From Populus alba (Eukaryota > Streptophyta > Magnoliopsida > Malpighiales > Salicaceae), in NCBI RefSeq assembly GCF_005239225.2, contig NC_133299.1:3414967-3478966 (forward strand): a stretch of 64,000 bases of DNA, written 5' to 3'. Below, piece by piece: positions 1 to 11,084 of this stretch. A program made the translations under genes and the position numbers. Under the pieces are notes generated by a model that ran no database searches, was not told the origin of the DNA, and worked only from the letters and a program-made list of their open reading frames with translations. Position 1 is the stretch's first letter, and each line of letters starts with the position of its first letter.

Positions 1-279
1 TATTTTATTTCATGTACTTTTATCATCCTAAGCTCTCTGTTCTGAGGTGGATTTATTCATGGACTAACAACTCTACTGTAATTGTAGTCTTACAGGATTA
101 CACAATGGGATCCATCTCTTAGCAATTACATGAAAGTAAGCATGATTTTCAAGTGAACACTTACAACTTCATTTTGGGGGGTAGATGTATTCTTCGTTAT
201 CTTGATTGTAGAAGGCATAGTTGATAAGCCATCTCCATGGTTGATATAATGCTTGTGCTGCTTTGCATGCTTGTTGCAG
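1..279 (+). other. intron sequence of the AP endonuclease gene
   Basis: No coding exon is recognisable here. The stretch ends in an acceptor (ttgttgcag) directly before the first visible exon of the AP endonuclease, so it is most simply the preceding intron. The 5' part of the gene lies outside the window. Confidence 0.7.
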
Positions 280-1148
280 GAGCTTGAAAAGTCAAAGCCT
301 GTCATTTTGACTGGTGATCTGAATTGTGCTCACCAGGAGATAGATATTTACAATCCTGCAGTAAGTCATTTAACTTTCATGTGTTTGCAATAAGTTTTTT
401 TCAATTTTCACAATTAGGTCAGGTCAGCAAATGTATTGGATCCCCAATTTTAGGTTGAGTTTCAAATGCATGTTTATAGCTTTGAACCTACAATCATAAA
501 ATTATCACCAAAATTTTCAACTATAATCACATTATAATATTTTCCTTTTTCTCTTGTTTTCTGCACATGTTTAGGGAAATAAAAGAAGCGCTGGGTTTAC
601 AGAAGAAGAAAGGCAATCATTTGGGTCAAACTTTTTATCGAAGGGACTCGTGGATACCTTCAGAAAACAGCACCCTAATGTTGTTGGGTATACCTACTGG
701 GTTTATCGACATGGTGGACGGAAAACTAACAAAGGTATCTCACCACCTGGATTCCAAAAGTTTCAAACTATAAATCCTTAACCAGAAAAGAGCACTTCCA
801 TTATTTTATTTTTTTAAAACGTCTTCAGATTTTTTAAAAATGATTCACCTCTAGAAGATGTAGAAGGTAAAAGTAACTATACTAATGTTTGAAGTATTGA
901 TGTGGCCCGAATACATTTTTATGTAATATTCATAAAATTGCCAAGCTATTGTAAGATATCTCAGAGAAGTTTAAATCATATCTCAATGCATTTTGATTTA
1001 TGTAGCTGCACTGAAATTTGAAACAGGATGGCGGCTTGACTACTTTCTCGTGTCAGAATCCATAGCAGACAATGTTCATGACTCCTACATTGTCCCTGAT
1101 GTTAATGGGAGTGATCACTGTCCTATTGGCCTTGTTCTCAAGGTTTAG
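280..1148 (+). CDS. ARP: DNA-(apurinic/apyrimidinic site) endonuclease, ARP/APE1 type, 3' exons
   Basis: Three exons at 280-360, 575-734 and 1027-1148 join in frame with GT/AG borders and end at TAG 1146-1148, giving the C-terminal ~120 residues of an exonuclease III-family class II AP endonuclease. The family cuts DNA 5' to abasic sites in base-excision repair. Visible landmarks are GDLNCAH in the first exon (the metal/active-site Asp and Asn), [14 protein letters not shown] in the second, and WRLDYFLVS plus [10 protein letters not shown] in the third, with the catalytic Asp-His pair in SDH. The family call is firm. Choosing ARP over the APE1L paralogue rests mainly on gene order (GPT and a PRP4 relic follow, as I recall for Arabidopsis chromosome 2) and is inference. 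The N-terminal half, including any SAP domain, is outside the window. Confidence 0.9.
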
Positions 1149-1442
1149 TTTTGCAAGAACCATATCTTCCATCAAAATACAAGGATTAGTTTGTCTTGGC
1201 AAGCAACTCCAAATGACAACGCAATTAGATGGTGATCAGAGGCAAATCTGTTGTATTTATGTTTTTGGTCTTTCGGTTGGTGCAGAAAACATAATTCTGT
1301 CAGCACTGTAGTCTTGTATAGGGAATTTATGGAAAATTTGAAGCAGGTGGGATCTGAATGCCACTGCAACTTTGAAATTATGATCAATTAGTGAAACTTC
1401 GGCTTTTTAATTAACGTTCACATGTTTTGTTTTTTTATGTAA
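1149..1442 (+). other. 3' UTR and spacer of the AP endonuclease gene
   Basis: Unique, moderately AT-rich sequence between the AP endonuclease stop codon and the MITE. It probably holds the 3' UTR. No further gene is seen. Confidence 0.5.
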
Positions 1443-2441
1443 GGCTCCGTTTGTTTGCAGGAAAGTGAATTCCTGGAAAGTGAATTCCGGGAAAGTATTT
1501 TCCGATATTTGGTAGTGTTATGGAAAATGAACTGGAAAACACTTTCTAGTGTTTGGTTATGTCATGGAAAATAAGCTGGAAAATAATTTATTAATATTTT
1601 ATTTTTCTCAAGTTTATTAAAATAATGAGGAACAAATCTTACAAATTAAAAAGTTGAATGAGAATGAAATTGAAAAAAAAAAATATAATTTCATAAATTA
1701 TCTCAAATAAAACAAATAATAATCAAAATAATAGGGATCAAATTTAAAAAATTAAAAAAAATTAAAAAATAAAGAAATTAAAATAATAATAATCAATATT
1801 TCATAAATTATTTCAAATAAAATAAGTAACAATCAAAAGAATGAGGATCAAATTTGATAAATAAAAAATTTCAATAAAAAAATGATAAGGAAAAAACAAC
1901 TAGCAATTATAAAAATAAGGACCAAAGTTAATATAAAAATAAAATTTTAAGAGATGAAATTGAAAAATAAATATTCAAAACAAAATATATATAGCAATCA
2001 AAAGTTTGAGGATCAAATTTGATATAATCAGCAAATAATGACATTTCTAAATTTTTCACAACTTCCGGAAAGTGTTTTCCCCTCAAATTTTTCAGAAAAA
2101 CACTTTCCTGAAAACCAAGCCAAATTTTCCTTTTACTGGAAAGTGTTTTCCATTGACCAACTTTCCTACTGGCAAACAAACACAAGAAAGTTTGGAAAGT
2201 GATTTCCCGGAAACCACTTTCCGGAAAACAAACACAGCTAAAAGGAAAACACTTTCCTGAAAACCAAGTCAAATTTTTTTTTTGACTAAAATTGACTGGA
2301 AAGTGTTTTCCGTTGACTAGAAAGTGTTTTCCGCTGATCGGAAATTGTTTTTCATTAACCAACTTTTCTAATGACAAACAAACACAGAAAAGTTCGAAAA
2401 ATGGTTTCCCGGAAACTACTTTCCGGGAAACAAACAAGGCC
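1443..2441. mobile_element. PIF/Harbinger-like non-autonomous element (large MITE), 999 bp
   Basis: The left end begins ggctccgtttgtttgc and the right end, read on the other strand, begins ggccttgtttgtttcc, forming imperfect terminal inverted repeats. Both ends are bordered by TAA (1440-1442 and 2442-2444), the 3-bp target duplication typical of PIF/Harbinger. Subterminal regions are packed with repeats of the type ggaaagtgttttcc in both orientations. The interior is AT-rich with several degenerate copies of gaggatcaaatttgata. No transposase is encoded; the long open frame on the minus strand is made of subterminal repeats. The superfamily is inferred from TSD length and terminal GGC. Confidence 0.75.
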
Positions 2442-2451
2442 TAAGTAATGC

Positions 2452-2543
2452 TCCGGAAGTATCTAATAATTTGTAGATTGTAATAATTAATAGATACTCC
2501 GGAAGTATCTAATAATTTGTAGATTGTAATAATTAATAGATAC
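2452..2543. repeat. 46-bp perfect tandem duplication
   Basis: A 46-bp unit starting tccggaagtatctaataa occurs twice head to tail (2452-2497 and 2498-2543) with no difference visible. It lies just outside the right end of the MITE and has no coding content. Confidence 0.95.
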
Positions 2544-2621
2544 TTGATGTAGATCATCTACAAGGAGAAAGCAAGTTTCAATATATAAAAACAGACTATC
2601 AGGAAACGTTGTTGTTGATCA

Positions 2622-2916
2622 GTGCTACAAGGTGAAACCATGGCTATAAGGGAAGCTCTATATTTGATAAATCATATCAGAGGTGAAGTGTTAATTGAAG
2701 CAGATTCCAAAATTGCTGCCAGTGAAATTCTGCAGAACGAGGACTGCGCCTGCTGGGAAATCGATCCTTTTGTCGCTGACATGAAGGCCTTCTTACATGT
2801 AAATCCCAGAATTAGCTTTCATTGTATTAGCAGAACAGCATAACAAAGTTGCTGACTGGCGAGCAAAGACTGCCAGTTCCGATTCCTGTCCTTTGCCCTG
2901 GATGCTTAGTTTTTAG
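2622..2916 (+). pseudogene. RNase H-like domain relic (retroelement-derived)
   Basis: The translation contains LQGETMAIREAL, VLIEADSK and a tail reading EQHNKVADWRAKTA. This pattern fits the RNase H-like (RVT_3 type) domain found at the C-terminus of plant LINE polyproteins and in domesticated derivatives. The reading frame slips by one base near 2835: the upstream frame ends at TAA 2841-2843, while the conserved HNKVADW tail continues in another frame to TAG 2914-2916. No reverse transcriptase lies upstream. It is therefore a short, frameshifted relic. The assignment to a LINE rather than a host RNase H-like gene is inference. Confidence 0.6.
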
Positions 2917-3197
2917 ACCTCCACCGGTGCCTAGAAATCAAAATTGGGCCAACAACTTCCAAACCCTGCTAGCTAAGTGTCGAAGCTTGAAACGATCGCA
3001 AGGTTGTTCTTGACTGTACTTCCTACGTGGCGACCTTTGTATCCGACGTGGCAACATCTGATTAGCTCCAATGACACCATTTTGAGAGAAAAAAATAAAA
3101 AATGATCAACGTTTGTTATCTCTCCACACCCCTTTTTTAAAGTAGACAAAATTCACAACAAAAACAGAGAGAAAAGGAGAGAGAGCAGAGCAGAAGC

Positions 3198-6100
3198 ATG
3201 GCAAGAAAAAGAGCTTCAAAGGCAACAACGACAACAGAAGACACAATAACAACAATAAAGGAAGCAATTCTCACAAACAACAAAGAAACGAAACGTCCTC
3301 AAGAAACAGACAATGACCAACCAATTGCGCCTCCGAAAAAAGGATTCATTTTCAAGCTCTCTCTTTTACTAATAGCCCCATATTTCTACTTGCTCTTTTT
3401 TCACTACCAGATCCAACATGACCTCATAAAGCCTATTCTTATAAATGCTGGTCTTAGTCTTGTTGGGTTTTTTCTTACTGTTAAGATGATTCCTGTAGCT
3501 TCTAAATATGTTTTGAGAAGGAATTTGTTTGGTTATGATATCAACAAGAAGGGCACTCCTCAAGGCACTGTTAAAGTGTGAGTCTTTTTTGTTGGTTTTG
3601 TGTTTTTTTTTTATTGATTTTATGATCTGGGTTTGGTTTTGATTGGGTTGGGTTGGATTGATTGAGTCACCCTTATAAATTCAGCACCTCGCGGTTTTGA
3701 TTTTGTGGAAGTCTGTGATCTGAAGTTTTTGATAGAAATTGAGAAGCGGGGTTTTTGTTAGGTTCAATTTTGATTTCTATAGTTGAATGTAAATGTAAAT
3801 TCTGCTTTTGTTTGATGCTAAATTTCGTTGGCTGTTTTTTATTCATCATTGATGGTTAGTTTTTTTATTTGACTTCTATATTCACTTACTGATTAAGTTC
3901 TGATGATTTGAGAAATAATTTTGGAGTTGTGACTGTCTCCTATGTTGCATTGATTTGTTAGTTATATTTATACTTGGTCAAACTATCGAGTAAAAGTTAG
4001 AGAATGAATGATTGGTATTTTAATTCTAAGAGATTAAATACTTTGACTTTGATTATGTAGCTGTTTTTGTGAATTTACTAGTTTCTTAATCAGATTTCAC
4101 ACTTTTTCGTTTTCGGCAGGCCTGAGTCCTTGGGTATTGTTGTTGCGGTAGTCTTCATGGTTTTGACAATAGTGTTTCAGTTTTTTACCTTTGCGCCAGA
4201 TTCCATTGTAAGAATCTTTAGCGATCTTATGCTGCAATTTTTTTACACCATTTTTATATACTTATAGCAGATTTCTGATTTCGTGTTTCAAAGTGTGTTT
4301 TTGTTTACTTCCTCAATATTTATTCTGTTCTGTGGTTTCTATGGAGGCTTACTTTTGGATTTGTGTTCATGATTTGTGATTATGCAGTGGCTTGTTGAGT
4401 ACAATGCAGCATTAGCATCCATTTGCTTCATGACTCTACTCGGGTTCATAGATGATGTCCTTGATGTTCCATGGAGAGTGTGAGTATATCGTGGTAGCAT
4501 TTTTAAAATTGATGTTTGATTGGATCCTAATGGCTTTTCTTGTGTTTACTAAGAGCAGGAAATTAGTGCTTCCATCAATTGCTGCCCTTCCTTTGTTGAT
4601 GGCATATGCTGGACATACAACTATCATTATACCAAAGCCTCTTATTCCATATGCTGGGCTCAAGTTGTTGGACCTGGGTATGTCCCTAATTCAACAGTGA
4701 GATCATCGATTATCATAATTGTTGCCCCCCCCCCTTCTGTCTCTCTCTCACACACATGCATGCACTCACATGTGCTACTTTGCTAGGATTCTTTGTTATC
4801 GTGAATATATATTCAATTTAGAAAACATACCTCTAATTTCATAGTAAATTAAAGATTTTTCATCACAAAACTAGAATTTCATTTTCAGTTATATGAAAAG
4901 AAATAGAAACCATAGTTTCATAGAAATTTCATAAAGGTTAACAATTGGCTAGAGTTATAAGGTCAATTCTCGATGAAGAGCCAACAATTTTTTTTTTTTC
5001 CTTTTGTCTGGATAATTTCAACATACAACACTGGAATGATTGTGCTGTAACTTCACTTCATATGTCATTTAAGCATCTTTGAATTGTAGAACACTCCATA
5101 TAGTCTTTGAGCTTCAACTACCATTTCAGTAACTATGAACCTTGCCTGCCTGTTATTTTCTTTTCCTTTTTTAGAGCACAGGATATTAAAATGAAATGTT
5201 TACTCAATAGATCTGAAACCATGTGTTCATTGGAGAAATTTGTTATTTTGGTTGGTGATATTGAATTGGTAAGGTATTCCCATGCATAATAACAGTTCAA
5301 AGTGTGTATGCCACCTGTTTTGTATAAAGTGTGAAGCAAGGAGAAAGAGTGAATAGTGAATCAAATTCCTATACATTCAAAAACCTTGATTTTTCCATAA
5401 GTATATTAGCATAGAGTGGTATTGGACTTCAGTTTTTGTAATTTGACCAGGAAGGAAATATAAAATGAAGTAGTACTTATAAATGCTGTGGATAAAAGTC
5501 ACAAGCTGCTACCGGTGGAATTATGGGACTATTTGCTCAAGTTATTGTTTGTCATGCTGAATGCAGATTTTGTGGTTGCAGAAGGGCATATTCCATGTAA
5601 CATGTGTTTCTATGAGGGCATTTGACACATTTATTCCAGAATATGCTTAATGGTTTTTTCATTTTTTTTTTTGACAGGATTTATATATAAGATTTACATG
5701 TGGTTTTTGGCAATTTTCTGCACCAATTGCATTAACATTCATGCTGGTATAAATGGCCTTGAAGTTGGTCAAACCGTTGTGATTGCATCTGCGGTAAGCA
5801 TAAAGATTTGTAGAACAACTGGATTCTGACTCTCTTAGGGATCTGACATGGCTTAGCAATTTTATAGATTTTGATACATAATGTCATGCAAATTGGAGCA
5901 TCTGCGGATCCTGAGTATCAACAGGCCCATGCATTCTCCTTGTATCTTGTCCAACCCTTACTGGCAACCTCCATGGCCTTGCTTTCTTACAATTGGTATT
6001 GACACTTGATTCTATTTATCAGGTTATTCTTGTACTGTTCTTTCTGTGTATTGAAGTAATGTTTGTGTTTTTTTTTTAATGTTTGTTAGGTATCCTTCTT

Positions 6101-8369
6101 CAGTATTTGTTGGAGATACATATACATACTTTGCAGGGATGACAATGGCTGTTGTTGGAATTTTAGGCCATTTTAGGTGCGTCCTGCACCTCTTCAACTT
6201 TTTGTTGTTGTATGCTTGTCAGTTTGCACATTAGAAAATACCTATTGCTTTTCTGTACCTATTTTAACCATGCACTGGTTTTCCTTTTCTCATTATGCAA
6301 TCTCATATCATATTATAGCTGATCAATTGTGCTATTAGGACAAAAATTGTCACATTCATCAAATATCCTGGGTTTTTCTACTTTGCATTCATCGAAATGC
6401 CTATTCATAACCCCATGATTGATATTTCCCCCTCATTCTTTGAACAGTGAAACACTTCTGATTTTCTTTTTGGCACAAGTATTAAACTTCCTCTTGTCAG
6501 TCCCTCAGGTTTGATCTCATAACTCGTCTTCTCTCTAGCTTTTAAACTCTAATTACCCACTTAGGCAACTGATTTGTGGTTCTGCTTCAGCTTTTTGGCT
6601 TCAGGCATTGTCCACGACATCGTCTGCCTAGGTAGATTCTCTAATCTCTCGCTGCAAGCTTGCGCTTTAGGGAATTTCATTGGCCTTTGTCAATCTTCCA
6701 TGGATGTCTTGCTTACATTGACTTTTTTTAATCTTTCAGGTTTGATCCTCAGACAGGACTTCTTACAGGAACAGATGACGGTACACTTGTTAATTTTTAC
6801 TTGAGAATGTTCGGCAGGAAGTCAGAAAATTCACTTTGCGTGCATCTTCTTCTTGTTCAGGTGATTTATTTCTGTGTTAAATTTTCTCTCATTTTATTTA
6901 TGCACTGTGGGGAAGGGGCTTTTTCCCTCGTTGATGCTGTGGGGTTTGGACTTCACTGCCCCATGCTTCTCACAATTTTGGGACCAGTGAGCACCACTGG
7001 CCGTAAGCAGGAGTTCCAAGCCACTTGATAATGGCTGCCGACTGAAAACCCACATAAACCAATATGTTTGTATGATACAGATAACCATCTCATTCAGCTA
7101 TAACTAGGAAGATCTGGCTGAAATTGCTAAGCTTTACCATTGATACCTGAGTTTGCATCTTTCCATTTTAAATTAAGTTTGCCTCACTTGATTGTAAACA
7201 TGAAGGTTCCAAAGCAAACCAAATAGAAATGCAGTTGCAGACTAAATTATAGTTTAACCCCCTTAAGTTTTTCCCTATTTGAGATCACCCTCTGAACTAA
7301 AAATCCCTGATTTCGTGTCTAAGCATTGCATTTTTTTAATGTGGCTCATCCATTAGGTTTTTATTTATATTAACTTTTTATGTATATTTATGCATTAAGT
7401 TTTTCATATAATTACTATGGATATTCATTAAAAAGAATTAGGAGAAGCCTTCTACTCTATGTCTCTCTTATCTGCTATCTATTCTAAATAACCTTCAAAA
7501 TATACAAATAAGTTCTGCTCATAGTTCTCCACACCAAACATGTTCACTACCTTGTATATTTTTCATTATTACAAAACCATCATCATTTTTCATTACCACA
7601 AATGCCAATCTCAGCACCAAGCATCCTTACCCCAAATACCTTATTGCTACTGCAAATTGCAACATGATTAGGCTTGTTTTGTTACTGAAGATTAAGAGGG
7701 TGATTGATGAATGATATATCAGTTGGACATCATTTATTTGATAAGATAAAGAAATAGTTGCAGCTTGTTGATTTTTTTTTAGCTTGTTTGAGCTGATTTT
7801 ATAATTACTACAGCATGGGATTTTTTTTCTGCCGTGATCAATGTTGGGTTTTTGTAGAAATAATAGATTTATGAAAGAAAGAAATGAGGTCTGAATGTCT
7901 TCACACCAGATAGATTTTCTTTTATCTGTTGGTTGCTGAAAATGCTGGAGAGAAATTAGGATCTCCTTATGGATTTTTCAGTCTTGTTTTCATACAAATA
8001 TGTTTCATTGAATCAATATTACCAGTATTTTGTCGTTATCTTGTTAGCAAAAACCTAACCTCACTAACATCAAGGATGGCATTTCAATATTAAATTAGTT
8101 TGATAAAAATCAAGGAATTCTTGGTTCAGAGGGTTGAATTAATTACATTTTAGCCATACTTTCAATTGTAATGATTAAGGAACTGCATTGACTTCCTATC
8201 TTGGTCCGAACAAAATTTCAGCACGGGTGTGTCATGCAAGATGGTTGGTCAGCACATGCCTTGTGATGGCGTTGGCATATGTGTACTGATTTGCTAGCTG
8301 TGTTTACAGGCACTCGGATGCTGCATATGTTTTGGGTTGAGGTATTTACTTACCGGTTGGTATAAATGA
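3198..8369 (+). CDS. GPT: UDP-GlcNAc:dolichyl-phosphate N-acetylglucosamine-1-phosphate transferase
   Basis: Eleven exons (3198-3577, 4120-4207, 4388-4479, 4559-4677, 5678-5793, 5868-5995, 6090-6176, 6448-6508, 6591-6631, 6740-6860, 8310-8369) join with GT/AG borders into one 430-residue frame. The enzyme makes dolichyl-PP-GlcNAc, the first step of N-glycan precursor assembly, in the ER membrane, and is the family target of tunicamycin. Motifs seen are [13 protein letters not shown] near residue 115, the DDVLD acidic motif in [35 protein letters not shown], and the loop [16 protein letters not shown] near the C-terminus. Many hydrophobic segments match the ~10-TM family. The last exon ([19 protein letters not shown]) sits after a 1449-bp intron. 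The start is the first ATG after a purine-rich leader (agagagaaaaggagagagag). Family length and motifs agree, so the gene looks functional. The N-terminal ~45 residues are T/E/K-rich and poorly conserved. Confidence 0.95.
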
Positions 8370-9390
8370 GGCAACATGGTCAAAGAAGCGATCTTCAAAG
8401 CTGTATTCATTAACATTCTTAAGGTTTTGCTTACGGCATAGTTTGTTGTATGACTTGGCATCATGCTGTAAAGAGCAATACTGGTTACACGAAGGGCATG
8501 ATTCAATGGAGGACATTTGCACTTCAAGCCGATGCCAGAATTTGTATAAAAGATGCATGGTGTTTTCCTGAGATTTGACTTTTAACACAATTTTGTAATT
8601 TGAATCTTTACGGGGAAGAGACTTGACAAAGATAGAGAAAGTGTTGAAGCTTGGTCTCGAAGTTACCACTGAATTGTTTCGGATGGTACACCTCTAGCTT
8701 CACCAACCCCATGTATTTTTTTTTTCTTTAATCCTTCTTTCTTCAGAATCCAATTAGAAATACTTTTGGCTTTGAGGAAGACTTGCTTTGTTATGTGAAA
8801 ACAGCTGCTGTGTTCCGGTGCTATCTTTCTTCTTTTCTTAAAACAGATTTCCTCTGATGTGTCACTCAAAGACCAACGTATCAGTCTCCTTCTTGCCCTG
8901 AGATCTCGTTTCTCTTTCTGATTTTTCCTGGAGTGAAATCATGAACATAAATGAGCAACGAGAATGAGGAGAGTCTAGACGTATCGATGACATTTCAGTT
9001 TTATGTACTAATAGAATGTTTACTGCATGATTTTTACTCGATAACAAAAGGTCTATAAAAGATGTATGGGTGCTGACACAAGGAATAATCCACCAACCTC
9101 GATCCAAAATGAACATGAAGGAAAAAAGGGAAGCAGAAACCCTATTTAGGTCACCAATTGGATGATTTTAAACTATACTACGAAAAAAAAATCAATGGTT
9201 ACTGTGAAGCAAGCTAAACAGAACAGCTGCGAAATAATATTGAATTCCTCACAGATTCATGAACATATTGCGGATAACATGCTACTATAATCGTAGAGGG
9301 AGACTTCAGGAGCACTGCACATTAAAGCCATCTGGTGGTAGAAGTGAGATTTCACCTACAATAAGCAATGATCTCTTAGAAAGAAGAATG
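8370..9390. other. GPT 3' UTR and intergenic spacer
   Basis: This sequence follows the GPT stop codon. No conserved coding frame is seen on either strand. Short open frames on the minus strand show no recognisable motif. It contains the GPT 3' UTR and the gap towards the convergent PRP4 relic. Confidence 0.5.
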
Positions 9391-9484
9391 AAAAAAAAAA
9401 ATGATTTCCTGAGGTTGGGTATTCCACTCAAAGCAGAAAAAAAAAAAAATGATTTCCTGAGGTTGGGTATTCCACTCAAAGCAG
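9391..9484. repeat. ~47-bp tandem duplication with A-tract
   Basis: Two head-to-tail copies of an A-tract followed by atgatttcctgaggttgg and attccactcaaagcag occupy 9391-9436 and 9437-9484. They differ only in A-tract length (about 11 versus 13). The pair lies between convergent GPT and the PRP4 relic. Confidence 0.9.
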
Positions 9485-9582
9485 AGTTGGAAGTGCTATA
9501 TTGACAACATTAGAATCCAACAATTAACTTGTTTGCCACAGAGAGTCCAAAGCCAACTCATTCAACCTCCATAGCATGCTTG

Positions 9583-11084
9583 TTATTGCTTCTGCTGGTA
9601 TACAAGCTTGATGGTTCGATCATGTGAGACAGTTGCAATATGATGTCCATCTGCCACCAAGCAGCAATACTCATCCAACCAAAATGAAGCGACGGGTAAT
9701 TCACAAATTAGCAGCACAAAATGAGCTTTCCAGAGTCCAGAAGAACAATTAGATTAATCATTTCAAAGACAATTCAAATGATCACCAGACAAGGCAAGCC
9801 CTTTACCTTTGGCACACAGACACAAATGACACTTTATTATAATTGAGTAAATTGCAGAACAAAAATGACAAGGGAACATAGTTAATCCATGTGGCCTTAA
9901 CTTAATAATTCATATAAGCAAAATTTTAATGAGGGCTACACTGAATCAGAAAGTACTTGGTATTTGAACTGTGGAAAGGAAAAGGAGTTTCACGTTCTTC
10001 TTCCTTTCAGGGAGGGTTAGGACAATCCTATTGATTGCAGCTCTCTCCAGACCTCTGAGTATCTCAGCATCAACTCCCACAACTGGATAAATAAAACATG
10101 ACCATTAGCAACTTTCAAGGTGTTTCAGACGAAAATCCATAAGCATTCTCGCTCAGCAAGTATGATACCAACAGATAGCTACCGCCTCATTTCATATCTT
10201 TGTAATCAAATAAAACCAACTAAAATGCCAATTTTTTGTTGCACAGAAATTGTAAATGCAATGGTCAGAAGCCGAAGATTATTTAGCAAAAAAGAAACTG
10301 TCAATATAGGGGGGGGGGGGGACTTGGTAGACAGCAAACAGGGACAGATGATTTGAGCATGGACCACTGGTAATGGTGCAATGGCGCTAATGCATTGATA
10401 TTAGCACATCAATTATGGTTTAAATAAGGTGAAACATACAAAAGATAAGTAGTTCATGCGAAGAGGTAAAATAATCAGAACTTTGGGAATATATCACTTA
10501 TCTAAGTTCGGAAAGCTGCCTGCATTAATATTCAGAGATGTAACTTTGGCTTCATGAGCTGATAATGTCTTGACAGGTTTAAAATATCTGCCGGACCAAA
10601 CCTGTTGAATACATGTATATTACAGAATAGAATAAATATAAGTTCGACGCATTCAGCTGTATGAAACAATCCACGTGATTAGAAATAAACCAAACCTTAG
10701 CAGTAATGTCATACGATGATGTGACCAGCTAACAGCCTTCTTGGGCTCAAACTTGGGATACAGGATTTGAGTGGGCTCGTATGATATCCAGCAAATATTA
10801 TCTTCACTGCCAGTTGCTGCATGATAGCCAATGGGTGAAAAGTGATTCTAAGAACCTGAAAATGATATGAATGATAAATACAGTCCACTTAACAACTATA
10901 CTTTCCAAACAAACAAAAACAAGATTCCCATGAGAAAAAAGAGGATTCGGAAAGAGTCTCTAACCGGCTTGACATGGCCTTCCAATGCCATTGTACTTCT
11001 CCCAGTACGTAGGTTCCAAACACGTGCAATCCAATCCACAAGATACTGCTAATGATCCATCATGGTCGAAAGCTATTCCATAAA
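9583..11084 (-). pseudogene. PRP4 (U4/U6 snRNP WD40 protein) pseudogene, 3' part
   Basis: Four exon-like blocks on the minus strand match the WD40 region of splicing factor PRP4 (LACHESIS in Arabidopsis). At 11084-10960 there is YGIAFDHDGSLAVSCGLD, then after a frameshift RVWNLRTGRSTMALEGHVKP. At 10858-10690, ATGSEDNICW and KFEPKK occur, then an in-frame stop before LVTSSYDITAK. At 10602-10510, VWSGRYFKPVKTLSAHEAKV and TSLNI are seen. At 9655-9583, HHIATVSHDRTIKL is followed by a stop. Introns keep plausible borders, for example AAG|GTTTGG. Frameshifts and the internal TAG make it non-functional. The 5' end is cut at 11085 by the gypsy element, and no upstream PRP4 sequence reappears beyond it. 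The relic is convergent with GPT. Confidence 0.85.

Noticed and set aside
1928..2437. 169-codon open frame on the minus strand
   Set aside because: It is composed of the subterminal ggaaagtgttttcc repeats of the MITE and shows internal repetition only.
6574..7088. Open frames around GPT exons 9-10
   Set aside because: They read through introns. The spliced exons give the conserved GPT C-terminus and explain the coding signal.
8294..9116. Several overlapping minus-strand open frames downstream of GPT
   Set aside because: No motif, partly antisense to GPT's last exon, and no splice-consistent continuation.
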